Part shown: piece after piece, positions 42,580 through 50,950 of the stretch
Layout: every line of letters starts with the position of its first letter
How positions within the stretch are numbered: the stretch's first letter is position 1
DNA from: an uncultured Synergistaceae bacterium
GTDB taxonomy: Bacteria > Synergistota > Synergistia > Synergistales > Dethiosulfovibrionaceae
DNA length: 64,000 nucleotides
Assembly (NCBI GenBank): GCA_902489135.1
Contig: CABTYW010000001.1
Location: 1 to 64,000, forward strand
Direction: 5' to 3'
Program-made: the position numbers and the translations under genes
The notes under the pieces: model-generated
What the model saw: the letters and a program-made list of their open reading frames with translations, nothing else
What the model was told of the DNA's origin: nothing
Databases searched by the model: none

Positions 42580-44306
42580 ATGTCGTCATTGACGGAAAGG
42601 AAATTCACGTCCCGCCCAAAACCACCATCCTCGACGCCGCTAAAGCCGCGGGAATTCACGTTCCCACGCTCTGCTTTCTGAGAAACATCAACGAAATCGG
42701 CGCCTGTCGAATTTGCGTCGTTGAAGTCGAGGGCTACGAGAGACTTTTCACGGCATGCAACAACCCCGTCGAAGAGGGCATGATCATTCACACCAACAGC
42801 CGCAAGGCCCGCGAAGCCCGCCGAAACAATCTGCTGATGATCCTTTCGGAGCATGACGTCAACTGCACGCTGTGCGTGCGCAGCGGCAACTGCGAGCTTC
42901 AGCAGATTTCCAACGAACTAAACATTCACGACAGCCCCTTCAGGAAGCAGATCGACCATCGCCGCACCAACGCCGATTTTCCGCTGATCCGCGATTTCTC
43001 GCGCTGCATCAAGTGCATGCGCTGTGTTCAGGTCTGCGACAACATTCAGCACACCAACGTGTGGGACGTCGTCAACACGGGACAGAAGGCCATCGTTGAC
43101 GTCAAAGGCGTCTACGCTCTCGAGGACTCACGGTGCACGCTGTGCGGTCAGTGCATCACTCACTGTCCCACGGCCGCGCTCATTGAGCGCGACGACACTC
43201 AAAAAGTTCTGGACGCCATTGACGATCCCGAGAAAATTGTCCTCGTTCAGATCGCGCCGGCCCCACGGACGGCGTGGGGCGAAGAGTTCGGCATGAAACC
43301 CCAGGTCGCCACCGTCAATCGTCTGGCGGCGGCGCTGCGCATGGCCGGCATCGACTATGTGTTCGATACCAATTTCTCCGCCGACCTGACCATTATGGAA
43401 GAGGGCAGCGAGTTTATCGAGCGCCTGAAAAATGCCGACTCCGCTGAATTCCCCATGTTCACCTCCTGCTGTCCCGGATGGGTGCGCTACGTCAAAGGGC
43501 ACTGGCCGCAGTTCGTCGATCGACTTTCGTCGGCCAAATCGCCGCAGCAGATGTTCGGCGCCGTCGCCAAAACGTGGTACGCTCAGACTTTGGGCGTCGA
43601 TCCGTCAAGGATTTTTTCGGTGTCCGTCATGCCCTGCCTGGCCAAAAAGGCCGAGTGCGCCCTGCCGATCATGAACAGTGCCGGCTCGGGGCAGGACGTG
43701 GACGTGGCGCTGACCACCCGTGAGGTGGGCCGTCTGATCCGTTCGCTCCAAATCCATCCCGAAGACCTCAAAGACGAGCCGCTGGATATGCCCTTCGGCA
43801 TCGGCAGCGGTGCGGGCGCCATTTTCGGCGCCACAGGCGGCGTCATGGAAGCGGCGCTGCGCAGCGCCTACTACCTGGTGACGGGCAAAAACGCCGAGCC
43901 CGACGCCTTCAAGGGCGTGCGCGGCATGGAAGGCTGGAAGGAAGCGCAATTCGATCTGGCCGGCAAAACTCTGAAAGTCGCCGTAGTCAACGGTCTGGGC
44001 AATGCCGACGCGCTTTTGACGGCTCTCGCCAAGGGCAAGGTTCACTATGACTTCGTGGAAGTGATGGCCTGTCCCGGCGGCTGCGTCGGCGGCGGCGGAC
44101 AGCCCATTCACGGGCACGTGGAGATGGCGCCGCTTCGCGCCCCCACGCTGTACGACATTGACCGACGCATGAAGCTGCGCTTCTCCCACGAAAATCCTTC
44201 AATCATCCGATGCTACAGAGAATTCCTGGGAAAGCCCCTGTCGGAAAGGTCCCACCGCCTGCTTCACACCACCTACCACGACTGGAAACTGCCCGGCGAG
44301 AAATAA
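42573..44306 (+). CDS. [FeFe]-hydrogenase catalytic subunit
   Basis: This 577-residue protein makes or oxidises H2. The N-terminus has a plant-type [2Fe-2S] domain (CFLRNINEIGACRIC), then the His-Cys3 [4Fe-4S] site (EHDVNCTLCVRSGNCELQ), then two [4Fe-4S] clusters (CIKCMRCVQVC, CTLCGQCITHC). The H-cluster motifs are TSCCPGW (297-303), MPCLAKKAE (353-361) and MACPGGCVGGGGQP (498-511). A C-terminal small-subunit-like segment follows. The ATG at 42573 follows GAGGAGG and overlaps the partner gene. No maturase genes (hydE, hydF, hydG) are in the window. Confidence 0.95.
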   Translation: MVNVVIDGKEIHVPPKTTILDAAKAAGIHVPTLCFLRNINEIGACRICVVEVEGYERLFTACNNPVEEGMIIHTNSRKAREARRNNLLMILSEHDVNCTLCVRSGNCELQQISNELNIHDSPFRKQIDHRRTNADFPLIRDFSRCIKCMRCVQVCDNIQHTNVWDVVNTGQKAIVDVKGVYALEDSRCTLCGQCITHCPTAALIERDDTQKVLDAIDDPEKIVLVQIAPAPRTAWGEEFGMKPQVATVNRLAAALRMAGIDYVFDTNFSADLTIMEEGSEFIERLKNADSAEFPMFTSCCPGWVRYVKGHWPQFVDRLSSAKSPQQMFGAVAKTWYAQTLGVDPSRIFSVSVMPCLAKKAECALPIMNSAGSGQDVDVALTTREVGRLIRSLQIHPEDLKDEPLDMPFGIGSGAGAIFGATGGVMEAALRSAYYLVTGKNAEPDAFKGVRGMEGWKEAQFDLAGKTLKVAVVNGLGNADALLTALAKGKVHYDFVEVMACPGGCVGGGGQPIHGHVEMAPLRAPTLYDIDRRMKLRFSHENPSIIRCYREFLGKPLSERSHRLLHTTYHDWKLPGEK

Positions 44307-44365
44307 CGGGACGTTTCCCTCCGATTTTTGCTGAAAAAACTGAACAATCATTGCGCACACAAAGG

Positions 44366-44403
44366 AAAGTTCCGCGCCGTCCATTGGACAGCGCGGAACT
44401 TTT
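44366..44403 (+). terminator. Terminator after hydrogenase gene
   Basis: Perfect 12-base arms (44366-44377 and 44391-44402), with a further small stem GTCC/GGAC in the loop, followed by TTTAC. The T-run is short. Confidence 0.7.
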
Positions 44404-44452
44404 ACGGTATTTTAGAGGCGAACTTTTCATTACGGCAGACGGGGCGAAACTC

Positions 44453-45310
44453 ATGAACGACAGGACGGACCTCTTTCAAACTTTGGATTTCGGCGACGGA
44501 ATTCTGCGAATTCAGGGATCGGGATCGGTGTTCTGTTACCTTGTCCGCGGCGCGGAACGGGCCCTTCTCATCGACACCATGACGGGACTGGGGAACCTGC
44601 GGTTTCGGCTGAACCGCGTCACCGATCTTCCCGTCACGGTGGTCTGCACTCACGGGCACTTCGACCACATCGGCGGGACGGCGGACTTTCCGACGGCATG
44701 GATCCCCCGGGGTGATGCGGTGATGCTGCAGGAGCAGCAGTGCAGCGAGCGCAAATACTGGCTGGAAAACATGCTCTGCACGCTGCGCCGTCTGCCGCTG
44801 AAGTTCTCCCACGAAGATTTCACGCCCGCTCACGGCGTGGTCTGGCGCGGCCTTTGCGGCGGCAAAACCTTCGATCTCGGCGGACGGATCGTCACCGCTG
44901 TGGACATCCCCGGCCACACCGTGGGCTCCACGGGCTACCTGGACTCGAAGACGGGCACGCTTTTTGTGGGCGACGCCGGCAGCCGCAGCACCTATCTGTT
45001 TCTCCACTGGTCGCGCTCCGTCGAAGGCTATCTTGAGGGACTACTGCGCCTCAAAGATCGCTGGGGGTCCCGGATCAAACGGTGGTTCAACTTTCACAAT
45101 TACACCGAAATGCCCGCCGACATCCTCGACGACCTCATCAATGCCTGCCGCTGCGCTCTCCACGGCAAAATCACGGGGCAGAAGTTCCGCGGCACCGAGC
45201 TTTTCCGCTTTGTCTATCCCGTGGACAAAAAGTGGCGGCGCCTCGACGGCGGGTACGGCAACATCATTGTTCGCCTTGACCGTCTGCGCATGGAAGACGA
45301 ACCCTTTTAA
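44453..45310 (+). CDS. Metallo-beta-lactamase-fold hydrolase
   Basis: This 285-residue protein has the MBL di-metal motif HGHFDH (67-72), a second histidine in DIPGHTVGSTGY, an aspartate in FVGDAG, and a final histidine in FNFHNYTEM. The fold is certain; the reaction is not. It follows the hydrogenase unit, but a terminator lies between, so the genes may be independent. The ATG at 44453 begins the typical fold; no strong ribosome site is visible (GGGGCG). Confidence 0.85.
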   Translation: MNDRTDLFQTLDFGDGILRIQGSGSVFCYLVRGAERALLIDTMTGLGNLRFRLNRVTDLPVTVVCTHGHFDHIGGTADFPTAWIPRGDAVMLQEQQCSERKYWLENMLCTLRRLPLKFSHEDFTPAHGVVWRGLCGGKTFDLGGRIVTAVDIPGHTVGSTGYLDSKTGTLFVGDAGSRSTYLFLHWSRSVEGYLEGLLRLKDRWGSRIKRWFNFHNYTEMPADILDDLINACRCALHGKITGQKFRGTELFRFVYPVDKKWRRLDGGYGNIIVRLDRLRMEDEPF

Positions 45311-45316
45311 CCGAAC

Positions 45317-45356
45317 GAACGCGCTTCGCCGTGTGGGCTGAGCGCGTTCTTTTTTT
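45317..45356 (+). terminator. Rho-independent terminator
   Basis: Arms GAACGCGCT (45317-45325) and AGCGCGTTC (45341-45349), then seven T. It ends the MBL gene and faces a convergent gene. Confidence 0.88.
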
Positions 45357-45366
45357 CGTCTTCGTC

Positions 45367-46209
45367 TTATCGCGAGGATTTCAATTTTCCGGCATCAAAG
45401 AGGTCGCTTCTCTGCTGAAGCGCCTCGAACAGCGCCCGATGGCTTTCGTCGCTTTTTCCCGGCTTGTATTTCCACGAGAGCTCCGCGAGCTGCAGCGTTT
45501 TTCCCTCAGCGTCATACCACACCGCCGTTTCCATTTCGGCTTCGCCGCCCGGGAATTTCACTTCGCCGATGTCCGCCTCGTAGGCCAGAACGTCGGGAGC
45601 CGTGGGGTTCAGCACCGCCGAGGCGCCGGAAGCCGAAAACGGCAAAAGAGGAAAGAGCTCCGCGAGGTCACCCAGCGTCTTTCCGGTGAAATCGGGCTGT
45701 TTTTTCAGCTTCGCGCTGGCCGAATAGGCCGTCGACCGGTTGCCCGCCGTGCCGTTGACAAGCCCCAGCACGTCGGCTTCGTACTTGTATTCGCTTTTGG
45801 GCGCCATGCCCTTTTGAAAGCGCTCGATCTCTTCTTTTCCCAATTCCGTCCGGCGCCGCAGCTTTATCGTCAGCGTCCCCGTGTCGGAAGGACGCCCGTC
45901 CTTGATTTTAAACTTTTGGCGCAGCGAAAAGTCCTTCTCGGCCAGGGCTTGGTCGGCCGTGTCATAATAGCGCACCACGACGGCTTCTTCATCATCATCG
46001 TCGGCGCCGTGGAACTTCATGCCCAAATTCAAAGCCGCGTCTTCCAGCGCTGAACGCAGGATTTTGTACCCCTCCTGCCGCGACGAAGCGAAAATTTCCT
46101 TTCTGACCTGAAGCTTCATTTCAACGCTGTCAGTGGCGGCAAAGGCCGCACCGCACAGCGTCCACGCCATAATAATCGCCGGCAGCGCCACTCTTTTCAA
46201 TTCCAACAT
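45367..46209 (-). CDS. Exported CYTH-like domain protein
   Basis: This 280-residue protein has a signal peptide (about residues 1-24, AAFAA) followed by a domain that resembles the CYTH/triphosphate-tunnel fold: an N-terminal strand VEMKLQVRKE, then RYYDTADQAL, FSLRQKFKI, LTIKLRRR and EYKYEADV. CYTH proteins use such charged strands to bind phosphate-rich substrates; an exported version is unusual. The ATG at 46209 follows AAAGGGG. It is the last gene of a minus-strand set with a two-component system, a sulfatase-like transferase, an ICMT-like protein and an MFS transporter. The CYTH call rests on motif pattern, not on a search. Confidence 0.6.
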   Translation of the reverse strand: MLELKRVALPAIIMAWTLCGAAFAATDSVEMKLQVRKEIFASSRQEGYKILRSALEDAALNLGMKFHGADDDDEEAVVVRYYDTADQALAEKDFSLRQKFKIKDGRPSDTGTLTIKLRRRTELGKEEIERFQKGMAPKSEYKYEADVLGLVNGTAGNRSTAYSASAKLKKQPDFTGKTLGDLAELFPLLPFSASGASAVLNPTAPDVLAYEADIGEVKFPGGEAEMETAVWYDAEGKTLQLAELSWKYKPGKSDESHRALFEALQQRSDLFDAGKLKSSR

Positions 46210-46272
46210 CGTTCATATCCCCTTTCTGGTTTCAGGATCTCCGCCCAGCATACCATTTTTTCAGCGGCCATG

Positions 46273-47496
46273 TCACGCCTTTTCTCCGGATTTAGCGATC
46301 TTGATGCGCGTAAAGACCAGCGCCGCAAGAAGCTGAACGCCGACGGAAAAAACCGCCGCCGCGGTCAGCGAACGGTCATAGAGCCAGCCGCCCAGCCAGC
46401 TTCCCAAAAACAGACAAACTCCGAAAGCCGCCTGAAACAAGCCGTAACCGAAACTGCGAAAGTTTCGCGGAACCAGCGTGGCCACGGCGGCTTTCAGCGT
46501 CGATTCCTGGGCTCCCATGCCGATTCCCCACAGCGCCGCGCCCAAAAACAGCGCGCCCCGCGACGACGAGAGAAAAATCAGCACGGCAAAGGGCGCCGCC
46601 GCCACGGTGGACCACGCCAGAGACTTGAGGCCGCAGCGGTCGTAAAGCTCTCCGAACAGCAGCGCCGCCGCGGCGTCGACCGCCATGGCCCCTGCGTACA
46701 GAAGGGGCAGTTCCGCGGGAGACATGAGCGACGTACGCGCCGCGTGCATGGTGATGATGGCAAAATCGAAAAACCCCAGAGCAAAAAGCCCCGTTCCCAG
46801 AAGATAGAACCTGAAATTGCCGTCAAAAGCGGGCCGGACGGAGCTCTTTTTCGTTTCCGGCTCAAAGTTTTCGGGATGGGGAAAAAACTTCTTCGCCGTC
46901 AGCAGCAGCGCCAGCGTGACCGCCGCGGGCACCAGCAACAACGCAAAGCAATGGCGGTAATCGGTGAAAGTATTGCCGCTGCCCTTGAAGGACATGACCA
47001 GAAACAGCATCACCGGACCGGCGAAGGCGCCGAGCTGGTCGAGAAACTCCTGCAGCGCAAAGCTGCGCCCCACGCCGTTTTGCGACGCCGCAAAGGATAG
47101 CAGCGTGTCCTTGGCGGGCTTTTTCACCGCCTTGCCGAAACGTTCAGCCATAATGAGCGCCGCCGCCCAGATCCAGCCGTTTTCGGGAATGAGAGCCAGA
47201 GCGGGAACGGCCAGAAGGTCAAGGGCATAGCCGGCCAAAGTGAGGCTCCAGTATTGATGAGTGCGGTCCGCCAGACGCCCCGTGAGAAAGCGCAGCGCGT
47301 AGCCCAGCAGATCGCCAAATCCCGCGACGAAGCCGATGGCGGCGGCCGGCGCGCCAGCGAGGCTGAGATAGGCGCCGAGAATGCTCTTTCCGCCCTCGTG
47401 AGTCACATCGGAAAACAGACTGACCACGCCCATGAGCAGGATAAAAACCAGCGCGCTGCGTCGCAGCGCTTTGGCGTCATTTTCGCGGCGTTCCAT
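46273..47496 (-). CDS. Major facilitator superfamily transporter
   Basis: This protein of 407 residues has twelve predicted membrane helices. An MFS loop-2-type motif appears as GYALRFLTGRLADRTHQYW between helices 2 and 3, and a second half with GAMAVDAAAALLFGELYDRCG. The substrate is unknown; drug or sugar efflux are both possible. The ATG at 47496 follows AGGAGG by 11 bases; a TTG nine codons upstream is the alternative. It is encoded between the ICMT-like and CYTH-like genes. Confidence 0.85.
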   Translation of the reverse strand: MERRENDAKALRRSALVFILLMGVVSLFSDVTHEGGKSILGAYLSLAGAPAAAIGFVAGFGDLLGYALRFLTGRLADRTHQYWSLTLAGYALDLLAVPALALIPENGWIWAAALIMAERFGKAVKKPAKDTLLSFAASQNGVGRSFALQEFLDQLGAFAGPVMLFLVMSFKGSGNTFTDYRHCFALLLVPAAVTLALLLTAKKFFPHPENFEPETKKSSVRPAFDGNFRFYLLGTGLFALGFFDFAIITMHAARTSLMSPAELPLLYAGAMAVDAAAALLFGELYDRCGLKSLAWSTVAAAPFAVLIFLSSSRGALFLGAALWGIGMGAQESTLKAAVATLVPRNFRSFGYGLFQAAFGVCLFLGSWLGGWLYDRSLTAAAVFSVGVQLLAALVFTRIKIAKSGEKA

Positions 47497-47551
47497 CGTC
47501 CCGTGTTCCTCCTTTTCGCTCAATTCCCCCGAAAAATTTCTTCAATTAACT

Positions 47552-48154
47552 TTACCACAGCATGAAAAATCTTGGAAGCACGCCCTCTTCGGCGAGGCCT
47601 TCCAACAGTTCCAAAAGTCCCACAATCCACACAAACCAGACGGCGTTGAAAACTTCGCTGCGGAATGTCCCCGGTCGAACGACATAATCCTGGGGCTCGC
47701 GAAATTTTGAAAAATTCGGCCAGAACGCCGGAACCTGCCGCATATAGCGCCGGTACTTCCCGCCGAAAAGACCCATCAGCGCCTGCTCTTCATGACGGAT
47801 CACCGCCGGATAGATCAGCGCGAAAACCAGCAGAACCACCGCCGTCAGCGTCAGCGATTCGGTGCACAGACCGACCCCCGTCGCACCCAGAAAGCTGAAA
47901 AAATACAGGGGATTGCGGCACAGAGAATAGGGTCCGTCCATGACCAGCACCCGGTCTTTATATCCCGCAATATACTGGGCGCACCACAGACGCCCCATGG
48001 CCCCCAGTCCCGCCAGCACGCAGCCCAGAGCGAACAGCGCGCCTTCGACGACGGGACAGGTCTCGAGCCGACGTCCCGAAAAAGCGCAGAGCGCCAGAAA
48101 GAGCGCCCCGAGCCCCTGAGAGAACTGCGTGCGGTACTTGAAAAACCACGTCAT
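47552..48154 (-). CDS. ICMT/PEMT-like membrane methyltransferase family protein
   Basis: This protein of 200 residues has about five membrane helices and the motif GPYSLCRNPLYF with GVGLCTESL, followed by HEEQALMGLFGGKYRRYM. This is the pattern of isoprenylcysteine O-methyltransferase and phospholipid N-methyltransferase-like proteins (ICMT/PEMT superfamily), with the SAM-binding R-N/HP and E-x-x motifs near the end. The start overlaps the stop of the LtaS-like gene by four bases, with GGGAGG ahead. It may modify lipids or an envelope component; the substrate is not known. Confidence 0.75.
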   Translation of the reverse strand: MTWFFKYRTQFSQGLGALFLALCAFSGRRLETCPVVEGALFALGCVLAGLGAMGRLWCAQYIAGYKDRVLVMDGPYSLCRNPLYFFSFLGATGVGLCTESLTLTAVVLLVFALIYPAVIRHEEQALMGLFGGKYRRYMRQVPAFWPNFSKFREPQDYVVRPGTFRSEVFNAVWFVWIVGLLELLEGLAEEGVLPRFFMLW

Positions 48155-50115
48155 GAATTTTGCCTCCCCTGACGGCTCAGCGGCCGCGTCGATTTTCCTG
48201 CGCCATATTTCAGAAGCCCCGCGCCGTACAAATCGCTGGCACCCTGATACCACATCACCGCCTCGTCAAGCATCTGCGGATCGGCGTCAATTTCGGTGTA
48301 GCGGCTCTGCCGCCAGTCGTCGATGCGGAAGGCCTCGACGCCGCGCCGCGGCGAAAGCACCGTCAGACGGTCTCCGCGAATGAGGCCGAGAGACTGGTAG
48401 GTGCTGATAAAGGCGCGGTCTCCGGCGGGATCGCTGCGGCCGAGGTCATCGCCCATAAACTGAGAGTTGTAGGAAATGCCCAGCATGCCCAACAGCGTGG
48501 GCGGCAGATCGATTTGACTGGACAGGCGCGAACACACTCCGGGGGCGATGAGCTCGGGTGCGTAAATGAGGCAGGGAATGTGATAGCGGCTCACGGGCAG
48601 GCTGACGTGGCCGGCGGCGCTTGCCTGATGATCGGCGACGACCACGAAAACCGTGCGGTCGAACCAGGGCTTCGCCGAAGCCCGGCGCAGAAAATCGCCC
48701 AGCGCCCAGTCAGTATAGCGGCACGCGCCTTCACGGGTTTTCTGCGGAGCGTCCACGCGACCTTCGGGAAAGGTGTAAGGCCGGTGATTGCTGGTGGTCA
48801 CCACGAGCTCAAAGGCCTTGTGGCCGCGGGCGTCGTGGTCGTCAAGAGCTTCCAGAACGCGGGTGAACAGAATTTCATCGGCCACGCCCCACACCGTGGA
48901 GCTGAAAATGCGCTCAGAGGGAATGTCCATGCGGTCAACGGCGGAAAATCCGTTGGACACAAAGAAACCGTTCATGTTGTCGAAATAGCCGTAACCGCCG
49001 TAGAGGAAATCGCAGTCATAGCCGGCGGACTTCATGACCTGTCCCAGCGTGTTGAGGCCGCCGCTTTCGGGCCGGCGGACAATGGACTGCCCCGGCGTGG
49101 GAGGCACTGAAAGCGCCAGCGCCTCGAGGCCGCGAACGGTGCGGGTTCCTGTGGCGTACATGCGTGAAAAGACAAAAGACCGGGCCGCGAGGCGGTCCAG
49201 ATTGGGCGTCCATGCGACCTCGCCGCCGAAGGCGCCGCAAAAATCGGCGCTGAGGCTCTCCACCACGATCATCACCACGTTCAGCTTCAGATCGCTCAAA
49301 GCATTGCGGTTATCCACGCGGCGCGCGATCCCCCCTTCGGACAGAAAAGAAACGTTTTCGCCTTTCAGGCGCTCTCTCAGCTGTTGCAGCACCTCATCGC
49401 CGGGGCGCGTCACGTAAAAGGCGGAATAATTGAGCTCGTTTTCAAAAAACGCATGAAACAGTTCGTAAGCGCCGTTTCCCGCCAGCTCACGATTGGCGTT
49501 GACCTCGGAGACCTTGAGGCGCCACCGCGAATCGGTGAAGTTCACCGAGGCCCGGAGCAGGAACACCGCCCCAACAGCGAAGACCGCGCCGTTCAGCCGC
49601 CGGCGTCCCGGGGACAAAGGCGCGGCGCCGCGTTCAAGATGCCCCATCTGGAGTTTCGCGGCAGCCGCGCAGAGAGGCAGCGCCACGGCCAGCATGAGCG
49701 GCACGTTGTAGGACTCCCAGATATTGCCCAGAACTTCCGTGGTATAGACTAAATAATCCACGGCGATGAAATTGAACGTCGTGCCGAATTCCTGCCAGAA
49801 CAGGACCTGCGCCGCCGCCATCATGCCGACCGTGAAGTTCATCAGGAAGGTGACGACCCCGACAATCCAGCGACCTCTTCGCCGGCTCAGCCACGGCGAA
49901 GGCATCACAAGCAGCACCGCCGCCAGCGGCAGGACGTACCACAGCGCCGCCGCGGCGTCAAAGACCATGCCGAGCCCCAAAGTCTTTGCCAGATCGTCCC
50001 AGCGCCACGACAGGCTGTCCGCCGCCAAAATCATCAAAAACAGCCGCAGAGCCGTCTGAGCGCCCATAAAACACAGCCCCTGCACTTTCAGGTATTTCAG
50101 TTTGACGCCGTCCAT
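48151..50115 (-). CDS. LtaS/MdoB-like sulfatase-family phosphoglycerol transferase
   Basis: This protein of 654 residues has five N-terminal membrane helices (about residues 1-190) and a large extracytoplasmic sulfatase domain. The catalytic threonine lies in YATGTRTVRGLEAL, preceded by VVESLSADFCGAFGG (metal ligand E), and metal ligands VVADHQASAAGHVS follow. Proteins of this type transfer glycerol phosphate or phosphoethanolamine to glycans or lipids outside the membrane. The ATG at 50115 has AAGGAG ten bases ahead; the long open frame upstream is not used. It lies directly after a two-component system and is its likely target. Confidence 0.88.
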   Translation of the reverse strand: MDGVKLKYLKVQGLCFMGAQTALRLFLMILAADSLSWRWDDLAKTLGLGMVFDAAAALWYVLPLAAVLLVMPSPWLSRRRGRWIVGVVTFLMNFTVGMMAAAQVLFWQEFGTTFNFIAVDYLVYTTEVLGNIWESYNVPLMLAVALPLCAAAAKLQMGHLERGAAPLSPGRRRLNGAVFAVGAVFLLRASVNFTDSRWRLKVSEVNANRELAGNGAYELFHAFFENELNYSAFYVTRPGDEVLQQLRERLKGENVSFLSEGGIARRVDNRNALSDLKLNVVMIVVESLSADFCGAFGGEVAWTPNLDRLAARSFVFSRMYATGTRTVRGLEALALSVPPTPGQSIVRRPESGGLNTLGQVMKSAGYDCDFLYGGYGYFDNMNGFFVSNGFSAVDRMDIPSERIFSSTVWGVADEILFTRVLEALDDHDARGHKAFELVVTTSNHRPYTFPEGRVDAPQKTREGACRYTDWALGDFLRRASAKPWFDRTVFVVVADHQASAAGHVSLPVSRYHIPCLIYAPELIAPGVCSRLSSQIDLPPTLLGMLGISYNSQFMGDDLGRSDPAGDRAFISTYQSLGLIRGDRLTVLSPRRGVEAFRIDDWRQSRYTEIDADPQMLDEAVMWYQGASDLYGAGLLKYGAGKSTRPLSRQGRQNS

Positions 50116-50159
50116 GAAAAATACACTCCTTACCGCGTGTGTCATCACTTCACGCCGTA

Positions 50160-50201
50160 AGTATAGAGCCCGCTGCTTACCGGCCTCTAAGGAAAGTCTA
50201 A
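50160..50201 (-). promoter_or_regulatory. Candidate regulated promoter with direct repeats before LtaS-like gene
   Basis: Reading the minus strand, TATACT (50165-50160) is a good -10 with no clear -35. Two direct repeats TTAGA (50201-50197 and 50190-50186), 11 bases apart, lie 20-35 bases upstream, in the -35 region, as for OmpR-family activator sites. Confidence 0.5.
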
Positions 50202-50263
50202 AAAATTCATAAATTTTTCTCTTTCCCCGCGTTTCATGGCTGACGGGCGCGCGGCAAAGACTT

Positions 50264-50950
50264 TCAGTGTCCCATAAAACGGTAGCCCACGCCCCAAACG
50301 GTTTCGATGTACTCCGGCCGCGAGGGATCGGCCTCAATTTTCTCGCGCAGGCGGTTGACGTGAACCGTGACGGTTGCCGTGTCTCCCAGCGCGTCCTCTC
50401 CCCAGACTCGCTCAAAAAGCTGTTCCCGCGAGAAAACCCTGTCGGGGTGCGACGCCAGAAACAGAAGCACATCGTACTCCCGCTTCGTCAAAGAGATTTC
50501 GCGCGCCTTGAGAAAAACGCGGCGTGAAAGGGGCATGATTTTCAAATCCCGGGCGGCCAGAACTTCCTCCCGCTTTTGCCCCAGCAGGCGCCGCCGCGTG
50601 GCAATGTGGGCCTTCACGCGCGCCGTCAGCTCCGACGGGCTGAAGGGCTTGACCACGTAGTCGTCGGCGCCGAGGCCGAGACCGCGAATTTTGTCCACGT
50701 CGTCCCTGAGAGCGGTCACCATCATCAGCGCCACGTTTTTTTCGCGGCGCAGACGCCGGCACACCTCAAAGCCGCTCATTTCGGGCAGCATGACGTCCAG
50801 AAGCACCAGGTCATAATCCCCCGAAAGTGCCATGCGAAGCCCCTCTTTTCCCGAAGCCTCCGTTTCCACGGCATACCCCGCCGCTTCAAGGTAATCCCGT
50901 TCCAGCTCGGCGATGAGGCGGTCGTCCTCAACGATCAGTATTTTTTCCAC
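50264..50950 (-). CDS. OmpR-family response regulator
   Basis: This 228-residue protein has an N-terminal receiver (ILIVEDDRLIAELERDYL; phosphorylated aspartate in VLLDVMLPEM; lysine in YVVKPFSPSEL) and a C-terminal winged-helix DNA-binding domain (LTKREYDVLLFLASHP, RVWGEDALGD, VTVHVNRLREKI, WGVGYRF). It starts at GTG inside the end of the kinase gene, which overlaps by 23 bases. Gene order, kinase before regulator, is less common than the reverse. It probably controls the LtaS-like gene downstream. Confidence 0.92.
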   Translation of the reverse strand: MEKILIVEDDRLIAELERDYLEAAGYAVETEASGKEGLRMALSGDYDLVLLDVMLPEMSGFEVCRRLRREKNVALMMVTALRDDVDKIRGLGLGADDYVVKPFSPSELTARVKAHIATRRRLLGQKREEVLAARDLKIMPLSRRVFLKAREISLTKREYDVLLFLASHPDRVFSREQLFERVWGEDALGDTATVTVHVNRLREKIEADPSRPEYIETVWGVGYRFMGH

